From: a virus
Length of the DNA: 31,089 nt
Virus record (IMG/VR): IMGVR_UViG_3300046004_000349
Span: 1-31,089 of that record
Reading direction: 5' to 3' (one strand)
The position numbers and the translations under genes were made by a program. This document shows positions 14,992-25,100 of the stretch, piece after piece. The notes below the pieces were generated by a model, which was not told where the DNA came from, did no database searches, and worked only from the letters and a program-made list of their open reading frames with translations. How positions within the stretch are numbered: the stretch's first letter is position 1; each line of letters opens with the position of its first letter.

Positions 14992-15893
14992 TCGCAAAGA
15001 AACGGTTTGTACTGATGAAGGGTGAAGGCGGAGGCGACGGAGGCGGCGGGGACAGCGATGCAACGGGTCTAGGGTGGAGTAGCCCCGAGTCAGCTCCAGA
15101 CACTCCATCTGTTCAAAGCGTCAACCAAGAGACGGCAGATAAGGCCGCCGCACAACAGGCGAGTGACCAGCAGACTGCCGACAGACTTGGCATGTCGCTG
15201 GACTCATACCGCGAGACAGCTTACAAAGAGGGGGAAGCCCCGGCGATGATGCCGGGAACGTCCGAAACCTCTGGCGAGATAGGCTCTTGGAGCCTGTGGA
15301 ACGAGGCTAAGTACCAAGCGGGCGAGATGGTGAGCGACATCAAAAACAAGGCAGACCGCCTTGGCATCGTCCCCGGCCTAAAGCCTCAAGACATCTTCAA
15401 CCGCGAGGAGGCTAACCCCGCTCTGCGCGACAAGAGAATGCTCGCGTTCCAAGAGACGGTTGGGGATGTGGCAAAGATGGCCATGCCAGCCCAAGTGAGC
15501 ATGGCGATTGCCGCAGCCAAGGCGCTGAATGGCGACGCACCAATGGGTCAGACATTCGGCAGCATTGTTGGCGGCCTGTCTAAGGTGCCTATGGGCGGTG
15601 CTATCGGCTCGATGCTTGGCGGGTATGTGGAGAAGGGTGACACCCCATCGGCTGGCGACATTGGCTCAATGCTTGGCGGGTACTTCGCTGGCAACGCAGG
15701 AGCCAAGGCTGGCTGGGGGATCGCTGGCAATGCTGGCGCGGCAGTCGGCGGGTGGGCTGGAAGCAAAGCTGGCAAGGCCGTAGGCGGAGCTGCTGCAACC
15801 AAGGCGGCCGAGTCTATGACTGGCGGAGATTGGGGTAAGACATTCGGCGTGACGCCATCAGGCAAATCAACCGCCACTGGCGGAACTTGGTAA
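14988..15893 (+). CDS. Ejection/internal virion protein with glycine-zipper region
   Basis: The start at 14988 overlaps the preceding TGA as ATGA and has GGAG 7 nt upstream; the in-frame 14937 codon lacks both. The protein has 301 residues. The first 20 contain a Gly/Asp-rich stretch. The middle is polar and helical with an EANPALRDKRMLAFQETVGD-type segment (about 138-157). Residues about 160-280 are almost only Gly, Ala, Met and small hydrophobics with GxxxG periodicity, including a duplicated IGSMLGGY unit. Such zippers insert into membranes. In podoviruses, proteins at this position (gp14-like) help form the DNA channel through the cell envelope. Confidence 0.65.
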   Translation: MIAKKRFVLMKGEGGGDGGGGDSDATGLGWSSPESAPDTPSVQSVNQETADKAAAQQASDQQTADRLGMSLDSYRETAYKEGEAPAMMPGTSETSGEIGSWSLWNEAKYQAGEMVSDIKNKADRLGIVPGLKPQDIFNREEANPALRDKRMLAFQETVGDVAKMAMPAQVSMAIAAAKALNGDAPMGQTFGSIVGGLSKVPMGGAIGSMLGGYVEKGDTPSAGDIGSMLGGYFAGNAGAKAGWGIAGNAGAAVGGWAGSKAGKAVGGAAATKAAESMTGGDWGKTFGVTPSGKSTATGGTW

Positions 15894-15903
15894 GGAGAAC
15901 ATC

Positions 15904-16914
15904 ATGGCAAGCGTACAACAACCAGAAGCACCATCCACCTCCATGAGCCTCGTCGATCTGGCGCGGCTCCTTGGCACTATGGGTTCACTCGAATCGGCAC
16001 GAGGAAGCTCCGCAGCTACAGCGCGTGACATGGCTGGCAACCTGCGAGATCGAACCAACGCAACGAACAGTGGCGCGGACACCTATGCCCAGCTCGTCGC
16101 CGCGCTGCAGGCTCAGGCCATCCCAGATGCCGCAGGGGATGAGGCCAGTCTGATCAATCGAACGAACCAGATTGCCTCTGCACTCAACGCGACCACTGAC
16201 CGAGCCAGCGCTATTGCCAGCTCGCAAGCTGGCGCTGGCCTGCTCAAGCGCGGCATGGCCAACTCCAGCCAAGCCTCCGATATGGTTGGCGGGCTGACTC
16301 GCCAGTTCGGTGACGTGTACCAGAAGATTCAGGAAATGGCACGTCAGCGAGCCTTTGACGAGATGAAGCAGAAGGCCGCTGCCAACACCGCCAACCTGCA
16401 GGTAGCCACCCAAGGTCTGGTGAACATGGACAACCAAGCTCTGACGAATGCAAGGCAACTGCAGCAGCAGTCAGCCAAGACAGCCAGCGACACCACCTCC
16501 GAGTACGGTAAGCAGTTCACCAACATCCTTGGCAACAAGCTGATGGATTGGGGATCGAAGAAGGCTGACGGATTCCTGAATGATGCACTCGGGCAGACTG
16601 ATGCGAATGGAAAGAAGCTCGGTGGTTTTGACGCCCTCCTCTCGGCGCTCCAGTCCGGCCTTGGTGTTGGTCAAGAAAAATGGAGTGCTGACCAGTCGTG
16701 GATGGATAACTCTTCCGCGCCACAGGCATCGCACGCACCAAAGTCAGACTTTGACCTCACCCCTCAAAGTAACAACCAAGCAGGCGGAAGCTCAATAACC
16801 GACTGGTTGAGTAGCTCGAAGCCAGACATCAGCTACCCTGCCTACGAAGCCCCGGAGGAGCAATACTCTGGCGGAAGCGATAGTGACGGGTGGGAATTTG
16901 ACTGGTCGGCATAA
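15904..16914 (+). CDS. Internal virion/ejection protein
   Basis: The 336-residue product has AAGGAG spaced 6 nt upstream. Residues 1-200 are helical, Ala/Gln/Asn/Ser-rich, and probably form coiled coils. A GLLKRGMANSSQASDMVGGLTRQFG-type segment (about 113-137) sits in the middle and is followed by long amphipathic helices. Residues about 250-336 are Ser/Gly/Asp/Trp-rich, low in complexity and acidic. No enzymatic motif is seen. Position between two ejection-type genes and composition point to a protein carried inside the head and released with DNA. It is not assignable to a named family by eye. Confidence 0.6.
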   Translation: MASVQQPEAPSTSMSLVDLARLLGTMGSLESARGSSAATARDMAGNLRDRTNATNSGADTYAQLVAALQAQAIPDAAGDEASLINRTNQIASALNATTDRASAIASSQAGAGLLKRGMANSSQASDMVGGLTRQFGDVYQKIQEMARQRAFDEMKQKAAANTANLQVATQGLVNMDNQALTNARQLQQQSAKTASDTTSEYGKQFTNILGNKLMDWGSKKADGFLNDALGQTDANGKKLGGFDALLSALQSGLGVGQEKWSADQSWMDNSSAPQASHAPKSDFDLTPQSNNQAGGSSITDWLSSSKPDISYPAYEAPEEQYSGGSDSDGWEFDWSA

Positions 16915-16925
16915 GGAGCAAGAAC

Positions 16926-18665
16926 ATGGTTACAGAACTAATGCAAAGCGGCAGCGAGGTCTCCTTCATCCAAGGGATGGATCAGCAGGAGAAGTCAAAC
17001 CGGACAGACCGGCTGGCCAACCTTGAGGCGTTCCGCAAGTTCGGAGCGGATGCCGCAGCCGAGGGCAACGTGCTGTCCACTGAGCAGTGGGCAAGCATGT
17101 CGCAGAACATCCTTGGCCGTGATAGCTGGCTCAGCTCCACGTCCCCATCGGCTGACGCCATTGGAATGCTCCAGCAGAACCAAGCCAAGTCCGCGCAGCA
17201 GACGGCTGAGGTGCGCCGACGCGAGCAGTTCAAGGCTGATGATGCCGAGGAGAAGTCTGCGTTCGAGGCTGCTCAAGCGCACTTCGCTGGCGGGCTAGAT
17301 GATCCAGTGAAGGTTCTTGATCAACTCAATCTTCGCTACTCGCCAGAGGTGATTGCGAAGCTGAAGCCAAAGCTGGAGCGAGCGAGGCAGCTCGCCATGT
17401 ATAGCTCCGAGAAAGAGGGGTTGGAGTACGGCAAGAAGTTCAACAGCGTAGCAGAGGCCGAGGAATTCGTTAAGGCGAACCAGCATCTCTCCAAGTACAC
17501 GGCCGAGGGAATGGTGTCATCGGCTCGCGCCAATGAGGAGGCGCTCGTGGCCAAGGTGACGGCAGCCGCTGCCACACAAGGCACCACTGGATGGCGAGGA
17601 GATGAGGATGACACTGCTGGCATGATGGCCATCATTGACACCGCCATGCCGAGAGCGAGTGCTGAGGCTAAGTACACCATGCTCAAGTCAGCCCTGAAAA
17701 CGGCTCAGGCTTCGCACCTGAACAAGGTTGCATCGGAGCATGAGTCGGATGCGAGAACCATCAGAACCAACAATGCGAACAACGCAACCGCATCCACCCT
17801 CACTGTGATGAAGATGGAATCAGAGGACGCGGCCAAAAGGCAGGCTGACGCAAAACGCTATTCTGACATCGCCCTGCAGACGAGGGAGGGCCAGAAGCTG
17901 GTGATAGACAAGCTGCCCAAGAAGCTGAAGCCAGATCACGCGCTTGAGGTGTCAACAGCCTTTGCAACCTACGCATTCAAAGACCCGCTGGCCTATGCTA
18001 TGGCGGTGCAGGATGGCGACGAGAAGACCAAGACGGAACTGCTGCGTGCCGCAACCCCAATGAGCGTTCTCTCTGCGCGGGCAGACGCCATCGGCAGGCT
18101 TGTCACTGGCAACTTCAGGTCGGCTGGCGAGGCTGCGGAGATGTTTCAGCAGTCAGCACTTGGCGTATCGGAGGCGAGCGCCATCAGCGCCGGAAAAATT
18201 ATTCAGGTTCAATCCGACATCTCCAACAGCGGGAAGAGTGCGGAGGTTACTCAGACGGCGAAACGGACTGCACTTGTCTCGCGTCAAGGGTTTATCACGG
18301 ATGCGGCGGCAGACATCAAAGGGTTCCGAGATGCTGTGCAGTCGAACACCCACATCGGGGCGGAAGCTGGCGACATGCAGCAGCACGAGTTCGGCATTGC
18401 CATGCAGCGAGCAAGATGGCTCTCCGCTGGTATGCGTGGAGCCACAAAGCAGTCTGAAGTTGAACTCGCCCAAGAGATCATGCGGCAGGCAGGCCCATCG
18501 TCCAGCTATACAAGAACCCCGTACCCAGCAGAGAGGTTCCAAACTGAGCTTGAGCATCAGCGCGGTGTCGCTGGACTTGACCAGAGAACCGGCTGGCTGC
18601 CCGGAGCTGGAGTCCCCAGCCCAAGAGCCAAGCCAACAGGCGGATGGGCACCAGCGGATTTCTAA
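16926..18665 (+). CDS. Large helical internal virion/ejection protein
   Basis: This 579-residue protein starts at an ATG with AAGGAG 8 nt upstream. It is nearly all alpha-helical and rich in Ala, Glu, Lys and Gln, without a signal peptide or membrane helix. Position and character resemble T7 gp15, the middle protein of the ejectosome. The last 22 nt overlap the next gene in another frame. The C-terminal stretch (about 540-579) is Gly/Pro-rich and looks like a linker, which would fit an ancestral fusion to the transglycosylase encoded next. Confidence 0.6.
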   Translation: MVTELMQSGSEVSFIQGMDQQEKSNRTDRLANLEAFRKFGADAAAEGNVLSTEQWASMSQNILGRDSWLSSTSPSADAIGMLQQNQAKSAQQTAEVRRREQFKADDAEEKSAFEAAQAHFAGGLDDPVKVLDQLNLRYSPEVIAKLKPKLERARQLAMYSSEKEGLEYGKKFNSVAEAEEFVKANQHLSKYTAEGMVSSARANEEALVAKVTAAAATQGTTGWRGDEDDTAGMMAIIDTAMPRASAEAKYTMLKSALKTAQASHLNKVASEHESDARTIRTNNANNATASTLTVMKMESEDAAKRQADAKRYSDIALQTREGQKLVIDKLPKKLKPDHALEVSTAFATYAFKDPLAYAMAVQDGDEKTKTELLRAATPMSVLSARADAIGRLVTGNFRSAGEAAEMFQQSALGVSEASAISAGKIIQVQSDISNSGKSAEVTQTAKRTALVSRQGFITDAAADIKGFRDAVQSNTHIGAEAGDMQQHEFGIAMQRARWLSAGMRGATKQSEVELAQEIMRQAGPSSSYTRTPYPAERFQTELEHQRGVAGLDQRTGWLPGAGVPSPRAKPTGGWAPADF

Positions 18666-19096
18666 AAGAGGGGGGAGGCAAGCCCAGCCTTACCCCTGCT
18701 GAACACGAGGCGAGGAAGACTGAATTCATCAGGGCCATCTACGGTCAGGAGTCAGGCCACGGGGCGGCAGATACCTCCTTTGTAAATAGTCAGGGTGTCA
18801 CCGGGCCAATGCAGGTTGAGTTCGCAACCTTCCAAGGCATGAAGAAGAACGGTCAGATACCAGCGCACGCAGACTTCAGCAACCCGAACCACACGAAGCG
18901 AGCTGGAGAGATTCTCGCTGGCCAGCTTTTTGATGACTACGGCGGCGACACCAAGCTGGCTGCAGCGGCGTACTACGGTGGCCCGAAGGCGGTGCGAAAT
19001 GGAAGAGTTGTAGAGTTCGGGAACCGCGAGCGCCCCGAAGACCCAACCACTTCACGGTACGCAAGGGATATTGCGGAGCGCATGAAGGGTCGCTAA
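18644..19096 (+). CDS. SLT-type lytic transglycosylase, virion-associated
   Basis: The 150-residue protein shows the soluble lytic transglycosylase signature: IYGQESGHG with catalytic Glu36, GVTGPMQV at 51-58, AAYYGGP at 108-114, and a closing SRYARDI (about 138-144). It would open the peptidoglycan locally so that DNA and ejection proteins can cross. In T7 the same activity sits at the N-terminus of gp16; here it is a separate gene just before the giant protein. The start overlaps the previous gene by 22 nt and its ribosome site is weak (AGGCGG directly upstream). A better purine run (18669-18679) lies downstream without a suitable start, so the exact start is uncertain. Confidence 0.82.
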   Translation: MGTSGFLKEGGGKPSLTPAEHEARKTEFIRAIYGQESGHGAADTSFVNSQGVTGPMQVEFATFQGMKKNGQIPAHADFSNPNHTKRAGEILAGQLFDDYGGDTKLAAAAYYGGPKAVRNGRVVEFGNRERPEDPTTSRYARDIAERMKGR

Positions 19097-19097
19097 A

Positions 19098-19127
19098 GTT
19101 GCATCGTTATGCGACAATCCTCCGGTA
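19098..19127 (+). promoter_or_regulatory. Recurring GTTGC element, copy R4 (weakest)
   Basis: GTTGC-ATCGTT-ATGCGACAAT begins 50 nt before the giant gene ATG, at nearly the same distance as R1 and R3 from their genes. The second half is shifted by about 1 nt relative to the other copies. It runs into the hairpin that follows. Confidence 0.35.
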
Positions 19128-19145
19128 CATTTACTGGAGGATTGT
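19114..19145 (+). promoter_or_regulatory. Hairpin that buries the giant gene's Shine-Dalgarno
   Basis: Arms 19114-19127 (ACAATCCTCCGGTA) and 19132-19145 (TACTGGAGGATTGT) pair over 14 bp with one G-U and a 4-nt loop (CATT). The GGAGG ribosome site of the ATG at 19148 is inside the right arm, and the stem ends 2 nt before that ATG. There is no U-run, so it is not a terminator. Translational control is the obvious inference. Confidence 0.75.
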
Positions 19146-19147
19146 GC

Positions 19148-22100
19148 ATGTCTGATCTAATGAATCTGTTGACCAATGACGACAATGTTCGCCGTCGCAC
19201 ACTTGACGCCGAGAGTGGCGGAGGTCTTTTCGCCGGAGCGTCTTGGGATCAAATCGGGGCAGACAAAGAGCTGACCAACTTCCTTCACGGAACCATTGAT
19301 CCGAACGGGTCGAAGTTCGGCGGCAACTCCGAGGCAATGAAGACGTTCATTCAGAACGACATCACAGAGAACAACAGCTCAATCCTTCTGTCAATCCGCG
19401 ACTTCGCCGCTGGTCGAACCGAAGGCGTGCAAGACCGACAATTCAAGAACCTGATTGGCAGACTCTACGAGCAGTCCCCCAACCGCCTGATGTCAGGCAA
19501 TGCTGGTGACACGTACCAAGCACTGAAGTCCGGCGTCGTTGGCGCTGTTGGCTACGACGCTCCACTGCTGGCCTTGAACATAATTGCCAAGCCGCTCTTG
19601 GTTGGGACTGGCCTGATCAAGGCTGGCCTTGGTGCTCGGGGTGCGCTGCAAGCTGGCGTTGCACCAGCATCCGCACTCGCTGGAGAAGAGCTTGCCAAGC
19701 TGATCGCCACCGGCGCAAGCGAGACCGCAGTACAAGCAGCACTCGACGCCTCCGGTGTGCAGGTAGCAAAAGGACTTGGCAAGGCTGGCTTCTGGCAAGG
19801 CGCCAAGCACGAGGCTGGCGTCAACGCTGCCGAGGGTGCGTTTGGTGACGTGCTGCAGCAAGATGCCGCCGTCCAACGTGAGCTGCAGAAAGACATTAGC
19901 TGGGCTGGCGTAGCTGGCAATGCCGCTGGCGGAGCGCTGCTTGGCGGTGCTCTCGGTGGCGCTGCAGGCGTATTCGATGGACGCAGCGTTGCCAAGGGTG
20001 TTCGTGCAGGCATCGAGCGAGACGCCACTGACGTTCAAATCCGTGGTGACGAAGAGCTGAACAGCATGATCACCAAGGCTCCTGATGCAGGGCCAGAGGA
20101 TGGGTTCGTTGCTCTCGACAATGCCCACATCAACGCACGCAGCAACCTTGTCTCCACGGCTGGAGAGGTTGAGCAGTTCATGAATGGCGTCATTGCCGGG
20201 CATGGCAAATCACGGTACACCCCTGAACAACTCGAAGCCCTGCGCTCCGCGCTCGCTGACAAAGCTGGCGCTGGCAGGTTGTCGGAGTCACTGGTTAACG
20301 AGGCCAATGCTCTTGAGGCTACCGGCAAGCCGGAGAACATCAAGCTGGCGCAGCAGAAGCGGCAGCAGGCTGCGAACTACGAGAGCTTCATCAAGCACCT
20401 CGACACCCTTGATCTGAGCGAGTCTGGTGCGATCATGGCCGGGTCTGACATCAGCGAGTCCATCATGCGCGGCGTTGCCGAGTACGACACGAAGCTGGCA
20501 ACAGCCCTCGGCAAGGTTGATGCACCACCAGCAGCTCCAAAGGCTGCAAAAACAGCGGCAGCTCCAGCAGCTCCTGCAGCAGCCACTCCAGCAGCAGGCT
20601 CACCAGATGAGCCTCAAGCAAAAGCAGCGGCAGCAACGGAGGAGCTGAAGGCGGCCACTCCAGCCGCGCCAGAGGCAGCCCCCACAGCAAGCGACATCTC
20701 TGCAATGGCTGAGACGCTGTTCTCCGCCGACGAGAAGCAGGCGCTGGCGGCCACGCTTGAGGCTGCCACCAAGGGCGGCACCACAATGGATTCCGTTCTC
20801 GCCAAGATGAGCGAGTCCGACATTGGCACCGCAGCACAGACGCTGGCAGACGCCTCGCCGGGTTCCGATGTTGGAGCCATCAAGTCCAACCTTGAGAAGG
20901 TAGCTGCTGCGTCCATGCGTGAGCACGCAAAGGCACAAGCTGCAGCACCAGCACCAACAACGCCTACTGCCGCAGCCGCAACCCCTGAATCCGATGTCAA
21001 GCTGGCAGAGTCCGCTGGCGCATCGGTTGACGAGAAGATCGTTGCCAACGCAGACCTGACCGACAAGATTGCCGCCGAGTTGAGTGGGCTGGAAGCTGCA
21101 AAAGAAGCTGCAGCCAAGTCGCACGCGGAGATCGTCAAGGCTGCCGATGACGCGGCAGAGAGTGTAAGCAAGGTTCTCGACGGTGCTCTCGCCAAGATCG
21201 CTGAGCTGAAGAACACCCCTGACCTGAACAAGGTTGAGCTGGTTAAGGAAGCTATGGCTCAGGCCATTGAGTCCAACCCTGATCTGAAGCCTCTGCTTGC
21301 TAGGCTCGACCCAGCGAAGATGACCAGCGCCAAAGGCGTTGAGAATGCCAAGACCCTGCTGAACCAGATGGCTGCTGAGTCTGTGGCCTTCACCTACGCC
21401 AAGGTGGTTGGAGATGTACTTCCCGATGCTCTCAATGCTGAGCACTTCGGAACTGTGCTCCGATCCATGCTTGATGGCGTACCGTCCGAGAAGGTGGAGT
21501 ACATCGTCAACAGCTACAAGGCCATGGTCTACAACGCTCTGGTTGATCGCGTGCGTGCCATCGGCGTGTCAGCGGTAGAGAAGGATGCAGCCCTTGGCTC
21601 AGCTTGGAAGCGCCTGATTGACGGACGTGGCGGCGAGCAGATGCTTGGTGGCAAGACCAAGACGACTGCCGACATCGGCAAGATCATCAAAGACCAAGCA
21701 GCGCAGATCACATCCAGCGTCAAAGGCATGGCTGACTTGACGACAGAGCAGTTGGCCAAAGCTGGCGGCGTTGTTCGTGACTTCAAGAAGCAGCTTGAGA
21801 CCGCTGGCATCCCAATGGATAGCCAGTTCATGCACGACTCGCTGGCGGCCAAGGCCATCAGTGCCGTGCGCGACGTGGCAGAAGACACCTTCCGCGTAGA
21901 GAACAAGGAAGCGTTCGACAAGATAGCTGCCATGAACGCCCTGCGTGATGGTGGAGTTGATCTCTCTCGCAACCCCGCCAACGAGCGCAACCCGTTCTTC
22001 GGCGGTATGCAAGAGAACCCTGTGCTGCACCGGGTCAAGTCCGTTGACGAAGACGGCAACGATGTTTACACCGACGTGATCGCCTCTGGTCGCCAGCAGA

Positions 22101-25100
22101 CCCGTGACAAGAATGGCAAGTTGGTTGTTGGCAAGCCACAAGGCATCCTGTCCGATGGCATCTCCAACTACCTTGGTCTGCTGTGGTCTAGCCCTCGCAA
22201 GATGTTCGCGTCCGTCAGTGCTGCACGCCGCGCCATCCTTGGCGCTGCCGTGGACAACGCATCATGGTCGCGTGGGTCGATGATGATCAACGGTGAGAAG
22301 TTCTCTGGCCCAATGAAGGAACTGAAGGGCCTCTACAAGGAGACAGCTATTGCCAACGCGGAGAAGCGTCGGTTCGGCCTGCTGATGGATGCCGTAGAGC
22401 GCCTGAGCAAAGACGAGGGAGCGCCGGGGTATCTGTCCATGGACGCCTTCAAGGAACGAATCGCTCTAATCGGCTCTCGTGACCGCGTGGTATCCGCTGA
22501 CGAACTGGCTGTGGCAGGCCGCTTCATTGAGCACAAGAAGGCGCTCGCAACCAACACCGCTGTCGTGCAGGCTGAGATGCGTGAGATTCTTGAGCAGGCT
22601 GGCGAGCTTGGCATCAAAGGCTCCGACCAGATCAACGCACTGGTAGCGAAGCTCAACGACTTCAAAGCACGCAACGACAAGACACTGCTCACTGCCGTTG
22701 ACAGCTATACGACCAAGGCTAAGGCGGCCTCCGAGGTGCGTGGCAAGTCTGGAGAGAATGCCAACAAGGGTTCCGCCGAGACCATGACAACGCAGCAGAA
22801 GCTGGCTGCAGACCAAGCCAAGGCCACTAGCCTGACCGTCAATAAGGATGGCTCTGTTGCCTACGCCGTGCGCGATGCGAACCCGGTGGTGGTGAAGGTC
22901 GGCGGAGTTGGGTACGAGGTTACTCCACGCTTGGCGCTGTCGCTGGACAAGGACGGCAACGTCATGCTGTTTGGCGAGAAGATCGGCATCTGGCACAAAG
23001 GAACGAAGGGTGAGCGCAGCGTCATCGTCAACGTCCCCGGACTCATGGGTGAAGAGATTGGAGACCTGACTGCGCTGGTGAACCGCAAGAAGTTCGTCAA
23101 CCAGTTCTCCGAGAAGTTCGCAGCCAACACATCCAAGATGACCAAGGCTGCCGACGCAGCGGTGGAAGGCGCTCAGATCGACAAGTCGCTGAGCCAGACC
23201 GCAAAGGTTGAGACTGCAACGAAAGAGTTGCTGAACCACGCTGACGTGCGAGAGGCGGATATGAGCCGCACCGTCAGCAGCTTCGAGACGCCAGCAGATC
23301 GCGTCATTGTTTTCCGCGACAAGAAGACTGGCTACATCCTGAAGCCCGGAGCCACCCAGCGCGAGCTGTCTGTTACCGAGGTTCTCCGGCTCAAAGGCTG
23401 GAGTGCCGACCATGTTGAGATGGGTACGGTTCCATCTGGCCGCATGACCAAAGCTGGCAAAGCGCAGGGCATGACAGCGCAGGAGTACATGCAAGCTCCG
23501 GGCAGCTTCGTTGCCATGGGGCGTGACACCGGCTCAGTGGATCACGTTCTCGTCAAGGCTGTGGCGGCCAAGATGGAGAACCGCATTCCGATGCTGCGTG
23601 CTCAGAAGGCTCCCGTGTCCATGAAGGATGCAGCCAAGATCAAGGTTGACGGAGAGCGCACCCTTGCCGACATGATCAACGAGTTTGATGCAGCAACGTC
23701 TGGCCTGAAGTGGGGTTCTATCCCAGACCTCGACACGCTAAACACCGTTGTCGCTGGCATGAAGCGTCAGGCAGAGTACATCGAATCCATCGCCCCCCAT
23801 GGCGTCATCCGCGACAATGCAAGCCGCCGCACCTCGTTCCACTTTCTGGAGCAGCATCTGTCTGGCTACAACAAGGGCGAGCTATCCGCATCCCTTGACA
23901 TCCTGCGCCGTCTCGATGCTGGCGCTGGTCAGATGCCGTACTTCAGATCGTCAGGCACCGAGGCGTTTGGCAACTCATTCGATGGCAAGTCGATCACCCT
24001 TGGTGGTGCTGGGGGCGGAGTGCCGAAGCACATCGCCGTCACGCACGAGCTTGGGCATTGGGCATTCATGAACATGCTCACGCCATCTGAGCGTGTGGAG
24101 TTTGTGCAGTCGTTGGCGCAGCACTACGGGACTGATGGATCGCTGAGCAAGAACTCTGTGCTCAACTCCATGGGTAATGCCAAGGCGATTCAGGATGCGC
24201 TGGGCAAAGACATCAAGGGCGTGCTTACTGACACGAACGAGTTGTTTGCATGGCAGTTCACCAACTGGGGCCTCGACACCATGGTTGGCAAAGCTGGCGC
24301 TGAGGCTGAGCTGAGTCTGTGGGGCAAAGTCACAACCGCCATCAAGGAGTTGCTCGCGCACTTCCTTGGCCAGAAGACTGATCCGAAGCTGGTGCCGCTG
24401 TTCGAGCGCATCCTGCCTTCCAAGGTATCGGAGAGCAAGTTCGACTACAGCCAGCTCTATGACCGCAACACCGGCAAGCTGGTATCTCTCGGAGATATTG
24501 AGCAGGCAGGACGCGAGAAGGTTGGCCTTGTCACAGACATCATGCAGAAGGTTGACACCCTGCGTAGCAAGCTCGGCCAGCAGTTGTTCACACCCGGTGG
24601 CGCGGTGGACGGCGGCTTCATTGGCGATCTGGAGGCGGCAACCAAGCACATGTTTGGACTGCTGAATGGCCGCGACGTGGGTGAATACTCCGCGTCCAAA
24701 ACAGTCACCGACCTACGCAAGAAGCTGAATCCAACACGGGGCGGTGCCACACTGCCGGGAGCGGTAGACCCACGCGAACTGTTCTCTCGCAATGAGACCG
24801 GCAAGCTGATGCAAGCCATCCGCGATGTCATGCCAGAAGGAATGGGCGACAACGTGGCGTTCGAGGCTGCGGCTGGTGCTGAGGAGTTCTCGCTGACCAT
24901 GAAGGCTACAGCTCAGCGCGACATGCCTGACGTGGAGTTCACCTACAACCAAGCTCTTGAGCAGGAGTTCAACCGCAAGGTGTCAGCCGGCATGAAGCCA
25001 GAAGACGCTCTTGACCACGCTGACATCTTCGCTGCAAAGCAGGCTGCAGACTACGCGATGGACACCTACCAAATCGACCTTGGATCATCCATGTTCGATG

